Source of the DNA: DASPWW01 sp035637595
GTDB lineage: Bacteria > Actinomycetota > Thermoleophilia > Solirubrobacterales > 70-9
Length of the DNA stretch: 20,465 nt
Assembly: GCA_035637595.1 (NCBI GenBank)
Contig: DASPWW010000064.1
Coordinates: 1-20,465, forward strand
Direction of reading: 5' to 3'
Positions 15,284 to 20,465 of this stretch are shown one piece after another. The notes under the pieces are model-generated. The model saw only the letters and a list, made by a program, of their open reading frames with translations. It was not told the DNA's origin and made no database searches. Every line of letters begins with the position of its first letter. Position 1 is the stretch's first letter. The translations under genes were made by a program, and so were the position numbers.

Positions 15284-18200
15284 GGTCGCTGGCGCTGGCG
15301 GTCACCGTGTCGTCGCCGGGGCCGCAGTTGACCTTGTCGGTGCGCCCGCCGCGCACGTGGATCGTGTCGTCGCCGTCGCCGCCGCTTATCTTGTCGGGCC
15401 CGCGCCCGCCACGCAGGCAGTCGTCGCCAGGTCCGCCCTTGATCTTGTCCGGGCCGCCCTTGCCGCTGATCTTGTCCGGGCCGTCCGTGCCGTCGAGGTG
15501 GTCGGGGCCGGACGTCCCCGAGATCACGTTCGAGCATGGACCGGCCGCCGGGTTCTGGGGAGTCGGCTCGCCGCCGCCTCCGCCGCCCCCGGCCTGCGCC
15601 GGGACCTCGACGTCCGCGAGGTGGCCCCAGTTGCCCGCGGCGTCGCGGTAGAGGATCGCGACGTGGCCCAAGCCCGCCAGCTCGGCGTCCGAGAGATCGA
15701 GCGTCGCCCCCTGCCCCGGGCCGACCGTCACGTCCTCCTCGCGGATCTGGGTGCCGTCGGAGGGATGCTGGATCGCGTTCGGCGACCCGATCACGCGCAG
15801 CTTCTCGGCCGTGCCGCACAGCCAGTCGTCGCCGGGCGCCGTCCAGCTCAGGGTCACCGCCGAGCCGTCGCGGGAGGCGGTGAGGTCCTCCGGCGTGCCC
15901 GGCGGGCGTGTGTCGGTCCCGTAGGCGCCGGTCGACCACTCGTCATGACGCGAGGTCCACCACTCGTCGTTGGTGCCGCACGCCGGGCTGTCGGTGTCCC
16001 ACAGGAACGAGAAGCCCTCCCGGGTGAGGGTCGAGACCTCGAGCATCCCGTCGCGGTCGACGTCCCCGATCGCCGGCACGGCGAAGTTCCAGCCGCCGGT
16101 GAACTTCGGCCACCCCGCGCCCTCGACGCCGGCCGCGTTCATGTTGCGGATCAGGTAGAGCCCGGTGCCAACAGTGGCCTCTACCCCCGGCGCGTTCGAG
16201 AGGTCCGCGACCGCCGGGCTGGACAGAAGCTGGTAGTCCTCCACCGCCTGCGGGTAGGAGGGCAGCGAGGCGCCGGACTGCCCGTTCCACGCTTGGACGA
16301 CGTGGTTGTAGGGGAGGTTCTGGCCCGTGGCCACCCCCACGTTCACCAGCCCGTTGAGGGTGATGCCCCCCTTCAGCACCTCGACGCCGGGGACGCCGTC
16401 GAGATTGGCGACGATCGGGTTCTCGAACAGGTTGAGGACCCTCGACTTGTCGACGTGCTCGCCGCCGTTGGGTTCGGGGTCGTAGTTCACCGCGGTCGAG
16501 CCGTCGCCGTTGGTCGCCGTGACGTCGCCCGTCGCGACGCCGCCGATCGCCTCGAGCTCCGGGTCGCCGTCGACGTTTCCGAGCACGTGGTCGACGCCCG
16601 GGCCGACGAGCGGCAGGGCGTCAGGGACGATGCCGCTCGGCTTCGTCGGCCACCCCGGCAGGACGGAGCCGTCGGGGTCGAGCGCGTAGACGCGACCGCT
16701 GCCCCCGAGCACGTTGGCGAGCACGTTCGTGAGGATGTTGGCGAAGCCGCCCGCACTCGGGGAGGTCTGCGGCGCGGCGGGGTTGTCGTCGAACTCGGCC
16801 GTCGGGACGACGATCTCGGGCCGCGGATCGGCGTCTATGTTCCCCACCGCCGCCGTGTTGATGATCTCGGCGCACTGGAAGTCTCCCGAGCACGGGATCG
16901 GGCCGCCGCCGTCCTCCTCGCGCAGGCGAGAGGGGAACCCGGGCAGGGTGCTTCCGTCGCCGCTCCACGCGTAGACGTGCTCGTCGAGCGCGGGGACGAC
17001 GATCTCCAGCGCGCCGTCGCCGACCAGGTCGCCGAGCGTCGGCGAGGCGATGAACCCGCGCTTGATGTGGTTCTCGGGCGTGCGCAGGGGAATCGCCGAC
17101 AACGCCGGATCGAGCCGCACCGGGAACCCCGGCACGACGGTGCCGTCAGCGTTCCAGGCATAGACGTGCTCGCCCGCCGAGTCGACGATCTCGGGCTCCA
17201 TGTCGCCGTCGATGTCCCCGATCGCCGGGGTGCGCAGCGATTCGCGAGGCGGGCTCACCTGCCCGTAGGCCTGAGCGCCGGGATGCACGTTCGGGTAGAG
17301 CTGCGTCGTGACCGGCGCTCCGCCGTTGAAGCTCGGCAGCGGCGTCCCGTCGGCGCGCAGCACCCAGAGCTCGCCGGACGAGGTCGCCTCGATCACGTCG
17401 AGCTCGTTGTCGCCGTCGAGGTCGAACATGCGCTGCGACGCCTCCCCGCCGGTCGTCGCGACCCCGGTCGAGTTGGGCTGGCCGGCGATCGGCCGCGACC
17501 AGCCGGGATGGAGGGTCGTGTCGCGGTAGGCGAACAGGGTGCGCCGGTCCTCGCCGCGATTTCCCTGGGTATCGGTGACCACGACCCGCACCGTGAAGGC
17601 GGGCTCGTTGGGATCGAGATCCCCTGGCCCCTTTGCCGGAGCGGTCGCGTCCGGCGTCGAGCCGCCCTCGACCGGCTGCGGGGCGTTCGGGCAAGAGGAG
17701 CTCGCAACGCGGTTGTCCAATGCCGTCCGGACCTGGGTCAGGTCGATCGTGCCGAGCGCGCCGTCGAGCTCGCTCGCGCCGCTCCCCGAGGCGACGGTCT
17801 GAAAGTCCGAGTCGCAGGGCTCGATCCCGGGCGCCCACTGAAGCTCCCAGTCGTAGCGCTCCCCGCCCTGAAGCGGCGCGCGGTCGGCCGACAGGCGCGC
17901 GCGCACCTCGACCTGCGTCTGGTCCTCGAGGTTCAACGGGGCGAACCAGTCGGGCGCGGATATCAGGACCTGGGGCGGGATCTGCTGGCCGGGCTCGGTG
18001 TCGGTGGCCTCGTTGCGGATCCGTTCTATGGCGAGACCGAGATCCGGCCGCCCGTAGCCGAAGTGCTGGTCCCACCCGACCTGGGCGGGGTCGGGAGTCC
18101 CCAGCCCGATCGTGTTCAGCGGATTCACGTCCTCGGCGGTCATCGTGATCAGCTGCTTGATCTCGTTCGGCTCCAGAGGGCCGCCGATGTCGTTGGCGCG

Positions 18201-19580
18201 CAGCAGCCCGTAGCTGGCGACGAGGCCCGCCGCCCCCGAGGCCTGCCCGGTCGCCGCCGATCCCGTAGTAGCCGGCATCACGATGTGGGCGTGGCCCCCG
18301 TACTGGGTCGTGCCCGAGTTGCGGAACCACGTCCCGATCGGGGCGTTGGTGACGAGCGGGACGCCGAGGGCGTTGAAGAAGTCGATGAAGTCCTGGGGAG
18401 GGTTCTCGCCAAGCCCGTTCACGTCGGCGACGATGCCCTGGACCATCATCGCCTCGGGGTAGTCGGTCGGGAAGTTGTGGTCCGCGGTGTTGAGGTCCGA
18501 CGAGACCAGCACCGGCAGGGTGCCGTGGGCGTAGGCGTAGCTCAACGCCCGGCGGGCGAAGCTCGTGTCGCTGAGGCCCCCCACCGCCCCCTCGACTATC
18601 TCCACGCCGTTGTCGGCCGCGTAGAGCACGCCCTGCGCGTAGTTGTTGGTGTCGACGACGAAGGTGTCCCAGACTCGCAGCGGGACGATCTGGCAGGCGG
18701 GGCAGACCCCGGTGCCGCCGTCGGCGTTGTTGGTCTCCCCCCCGGCCTCGGTGGCGCGGCCGCTGCCGTGGTTGGAGGCGCTCGAGTAGCTCGAGGCGTC
18801 GTAGGGGTCGTTGTCGTCGTCGAAGAAGTCCCATCCGGCGATGTCGTCGACGTAGCCGTTGGCGTCGTCGTCGACGGTGTCGCTGAAGACCGCGATCAGG
18901 TCCGAGGGGTCGAGCGACCCGTCGGCTTCGTCGTTGCCCGCGGCGGTCGTGACCCGCGAGTCGCAGGCGAAGTCCGTGACGTTGAAGGCCCCGTCGCCGT
19001 TGGCGTCGTCGGCGGCCGAGAAGCCCGCGCACGACCCGCCGGTGTCGAGGCGCGTCGCACGATCGACCAGCGGAGTCGGCAGCTCGTCCTCGTTGAGCGC
19101 GACCTTGGTGCGCAGCTCCGACCTGTTCCAGCGGATCCCGGTGTCGAGGATCGCCACCTCGACGTCCGGATCCCCGACGGGCGTGCCCGGGCCGAGCTGC
19201 CCGAAGTACTTCCAGGCGCGATCGGCCGAAACGCCGGAGACCTGGCCCAACGGATTGCGCAACGCGGCCGTGTTTTGAGCCACCTGGCGCGCCGGTGCCG
19301 CCGCCGGGTTGTAGAGCGCGGTGTTCTCGGAGCCCTCGGGCGCGAAGCCGAAGCGCTCGAATTGCTCATCGAAGACGTTGCTGCAGGTCTGACCCTGCGG
19401 ATCGTCCGACTCGCAATGGTCGAAGTCGGGATCGTTCGGGGTGTTCAGCCGGACGCTCTCGTCGGGGTTGGACCCGGGGAACACGGCGAGCGCGATCGCC
19501 GGGAGAAAGAGCGCGACGACGATCGCCGTGACGATGGCCGGCCACCGCGCCGAACCCCGCGCCCTCTCGGAGCAACCCAT
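15249..19580 (-). CDS. Giant secreted S8-fold/beta-propeller/RTX-tail protein B, tandem paralogue of A
   Basis: This 1443-residue protein has the same architecture as its downstream neighbour. The signal peptide core lies at about residues 15-32. The S8-like domain has Asp146 (ILDTGIRW) and His271 (NHGSGRA), while the expected serine motif is SAATGQASGAAG, with Thr444 at the serine position. It carries an EF-hand-type loop at 192-203, a DDDANGYVDD loop (237-246) and CPAC (293-296). About eight FG-GAP-like units (718 to about 1217; for example FDLDGDNELDV, GDIDGDMEPEIV, GNIDADPRPEIV) should form a beta-propeller. A fibronectin-III-like segment, a short glycine-rich linker and the RTX-like tail (1345-1443) follow. 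It is probably exported and free or loosely surface-bound. The ATG at 19580 has no Shine-Dalgarno, but a TAGGCT box sits 10 bases upstream. The A and B pair overlap and are probably one transcript. Confidence 0.87.
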   Translation of the reverse strand: MGCSERARGSARWPAIVTAIVVALFLPAIALAVFPGSNPDESVRLNTPNDPDFDHCESDDPQGQTCSNVFDEQFERFGFAPEGSENTALYNPAAAPARQVAQNTAALRNPLGQVSGVSADRAWKYFGQLGPGTPVGDPDVEVAILDTGIRWNRSELRTKVALNEDELPTPLVDRATRLDTGGSCAGFSAADDANGDGAFNVTDFACDSRVTTAAGNDEADGSLDPSDLIAVFSDTVDDDANGYVDDIAGWDFFDDDNDPYDASSYSSASNHGSGRATEAGGETNNADGGTGVCPACQIVPLRVWDTFVVDTNNYAQGVLYAADNGVEIVEGAVGGLSDTSFARRALSYAYAHGTLPVLVSSDLNTADHNFPTDYPEAMMVQGIVADVNGLGENPPQDFIDFFNALGVPLVTNAPIGTWFRNSGTTQYGGHAHIVMPATTGSAATGQASGAAGLVASYGLLRANDIGGPLEPNEIKQLITMTAEDVNPLNTIGLGTPDPAQVGWDQHFGYGRPDLGLAIERIRNEATDTEPGQQIPPQVLISAPDWFAPLNLEDQTQVEVRARLSADRAPLQGGERYDWELQWAPGIEPCDSDFQTVASGSGASELDGALGTIDLTQVRTALDNRVASSSCPNAPQPVEGGSTPDATAPAKGPGDLDPNEPAFTVRVVVTDTQGNRGEDRRTLFAYRDTTLHPGWSRPIAGQPNSTGVATTGGEASQRMFDLDGDNELDVIEATSSGELWVLRADGTPLPSFNGGAPVTTQLYPNVHPGAQAYGQVSPPRESLRTPAIGDIDGDMEPEIVDSAGEHVYAWNADGTVVPGFPVRLDPALSAIPLRTPENHIKRGFIASPTLGDLVGDGALEIVVPALDEHVYAWSGDGSTLPGFPSRLREEDGGGPIPCSGDFQCAEIINTAAVGNIDADPRPEIVVPTAEFDDNPAAPQTSPSAGGFANILTNVLANVLGGSGRVYALDPDGSVLPGWPTKPSGIVPDALPLVGPGVDHVLGNVDGDPELEAIGGVATGDVTATNGDGSTAVNYDPEPNGGEHVDKSRVLNLFENPIVANLDGVPGVEVLKGGITLNGLVNVGVATGQNLPYNHVVQAWNGQSGASLPSYPQAVEDYQLLSSPAVADLSNAPGVEATVGTGLYLIRNMNAAGVEGAGWPKFTGGWNFAVPAIGDVDRDGMLEVSTLTREGFSFLWDTDSPACGTNDEWWTSRHDEWSTGAYGTDTRPPGTPEDLTASRDGSAVTLSWTAPGDDWLCGTAEKLRVIGSPNAIQHPSDGTQIREEDVTVGPGQGATLDLSDAELAGLGHVAILYRDAAGNWGHLADVEVPAQAGGGGGGGEPTPQNPAAGPCSNVISGTSGPDHLDGTDGPDKISGKGGPDKIKGGPGDDCLRGGRGPDKISGGDGDDTIHVRGGRTDKVNCGPGDDTVTASASDHVSHSCETVKA
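15252..15548 (-). repeat. RTX-like tail of protein B, copy of the tail in protein A
   Basis: This is the second copy of the 99-codon tail. Its repeats include SGKGGPD, GGPGDD, GGRGPD, GGDGDD and CGPGDD, with the four cysteines at the same places as in the other copy. The last 25 or so residues diverge more than the first 65. Confidence 0.85.
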
Positions 19581-19590
19581 TGCTCAAGCG

Positions 19591-19596
19591 AGCCTA
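19591..19596 (-). promoter_or_regulatory. Candidate -10 box (TAGGCT) for the paralogue pair
   Basis: On the minus strand TAGGCT fits TANNNT and ends 10 bases before the ATG at 19580, predicting a nearly leaderless transcript. This agrees with the lack of a Shine-Dalgarno. No -35 box is clear. Confidence 0.3.
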
Positions 19597-19619
19597 GCGC
19601 CTCGCGGGCGCTCGCGTAA

Positions 19620-19645
19620 CGCTTGTCACGTGTGTGACTGAAGCG
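19620..19645. promoter_or_regulatory. Inverted repeat between the cyclase and protein B genes
   Basis: GTCAC (19625-19629) and GTGAC (19634-19638) flank a GTGT spacer. The arms extend as CGCTT (19620-19624) and AAGCG (19641-19645) after a two-base TG bulge, giving ten pairs in all. It lies 8 bases past the cyclase stop and 40 bases before the protein B start. It could be a terminator for the first or an operator for the second; it has no T-run. Confidence 0.4.
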
Positions 19646-19653
19646 GCCTGGGA

Positions 19654-20465
19654 TCAGGCGGGGCTCGCCTGGGGCTCCCAGTCGGCGCGAAACACGCGGT
19701 GGGTCCCCGAGAGCCCCTTGAGCTCGAGCTCGCGACCGTCGTCGAATCGCAGCTCGACCTCGCCGTCACCGCGACCCGCGGCGCCGTTGCCGCCGCCGCT
19801 CGAGTCCTCGACCAGCTCGCGCAGCGAGTCCGAGACGAGGATCTCGCCGCCGCCGGCCTGGGCGGCGATCCGCGCCGCGAGGATCACGCTGCGGCCGAAG
19901 AAGTCGCCCTCCTCGCGGATCGCCTCGCCGGCGTGCAGGCCCATCCGCACGCGGATCCGCTCGCCGCCGGCGACGTCACGCTCGGCCAGCTCGCGCTGGA
20001 TCGCGATCGCGCACTCGATCGCGCGGCGGGGCTGCGGGAAGACGAGCATGAAGCCGTCTCCCTGGCTCTTTACCTCGTGGCCGTCGTGGGTGCGAAGGTG
20101 CTCGCGGAAGACGGCGTTGTGCGCCCTCAGCACCTCGATCCAACGCTCGTCGCCGAGCCGCTCGGTCATCAGGGTCGAGTTCTCGATGTCGCTGAACAGG
20201 ATGGTGACCGTGCCGTCCGGGGCGGCGAACGAGCGCACGTCGGGCCGCTCCGACTCGACCGCGGAGATCATCGTGTCGATCGAGGCGTGGACGTCGAGGG
20301 TCGTTATCCCCTGCGCCTCGAGGCGCAGCGCGATCGCCCGCTCGACGAGCTTGCGCATCCCCAGCTCCTGGGCGGTGTCGAGCGTGCGACCGAGCAGCTC
20401 GACGGCGCGCTCGCGATCGCCGGCGGCGCCGCGCGCCAGCAGCGCCGCGGCGAGATGGAACCGGG
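19654..20465 (-). CDS. Class III adenylate/guanylate cyclase domain protein (5' part outside the window)
   Basis: The reading frame is open through the window edge, so the N-terminus is missing; the visible 5' part (FHLAAALLARG..., RAVELLGRTLDTAQELGM) looks like the helical/TPR end of an ATPase- or TPR-containing signalling protein rather than a true start. The cyclase homology domain follows: FSDIENST with the first metal aspartate (codon 20188-20190), EVKSQGDGF with the second (20056-20058) and a lysine compatible with adenine recognition, MGLHAGEA, and FGRSVILAARI. In the last motif the position usually held by the transition-state asparagine appears to be isoleucine, so activity is not assured. 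A short acidic C-terminal segment ends the protein. It would be a cytoplasmic signalling protein, possibly making cAMP. It precedes protein B on the same strand by 73 bases. Confidence 0.88.
   Translation of the reverse strand, partial: RFHLAAALLARGAAGDRERAVELLGRTLDTAQELGMRKLVERAIALRLEAQGITTLDVHASIDTMISAVESERPDVRSFAAPDGTVTILFSDIENSTLMTERLGDERWIEVLRAHNAVFREHLRTHDGHEVKSQGDGFMLVFPQPRRAIECAIAIQRELAERDVAGGERIRVRMGLHAGEAIREEGDFFGRSVILAARIAAQAGGGEILVSDSLRELVEDSSGGGNGAAGRGDGEVELRFDDGRELELKGLSGTHRVFRADWEPQASPA

Noticed and set aside
15228..19619. A 1463-codon open frame on the plus strand across the protein B gene
   Set aside because: It is exactly antisense to a gene with a signal peptide and clear domains; its product is Arg/Val/Asp-rich with no recognisable motif. 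Such mirror frames are expected when a very GC-rich gene avoids the complementary stop codons.

Overview
The window is very GC-rich, uses GTG as well as ATG starts, and has several TANNNT-type -10 boxes without clear -35 boxes. Together with two giant secreted proteins ending in RTX-like glycine/aspartate repeats that carry conserved cysteines, this suggests a high-GC actinobacterium, most likely of the Thermoleophilia/Solirubrobacterales type. The lineage is inferred from protein style only. No rRNA, tRNA, insertion sequence, CRISPR array or phage gene was seen, so this looks like ordinary chromosome.

Layout. Positions 68-2224 (-) encode a large secreted alpha/beta-hydrolase-like protein, divergent from a zinc-free quinone-oxidoreductase-type dehydrogenase (2346-3251, +). 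A hairpin and a cluster of GGTACC palindromes precede nicotinate phosphoribosyltransferase pncB (3433-4806, +). This converges on the tRNA adenosine deaminase tadA (4902-5378, -) across two hairpins. A secreted subtilisin-like protease with all catalytic residues (5377-6858, +) starts on top of the tadA start codon. It is followed by a polytopic membrane protein fused to a PI-PLC-like phosphodiesterase domain (6884-9025, +). A universal stress protein (9030-9473, -), a putative 28-residue membrane miniprotein (9535-9621, -) and a phosphotriesterase-family hydrolase (9701-10687, +) follow.

The rest is dominated by two tandem paralogues on the minus strand (15249-19580, then 10691-15283). Each has a signal peptide, an S8 (subtilisin-fold) domain with embedded calcium loops, an FG-GAP/VCBS-like beta-propeller, a fibronectin-III-like region and a 99-residue RTX-like tail. 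In both, the residue aligned with the catalytic serine appears to be threonine, and the canonical serine and oxyanion motifs are absent. This is the most interesting signal in the window. The window ends inside a class III nucleotide cyclase (19654 to beyond 20465, -).

How the genes fit together: apart from housekeeping NAD salvage (pncB) and tRNA editing (tadA), the theme is the cell envelope and exterior, with one apparently active secreted protease, two large calcium-dependent protease-like surface or secreted proteins, a secreted hydrolase and a membrane-tethered phosphodiesterase. No dedicated secretion or partner genes are visible, so a shared pathway is not demonstrated.
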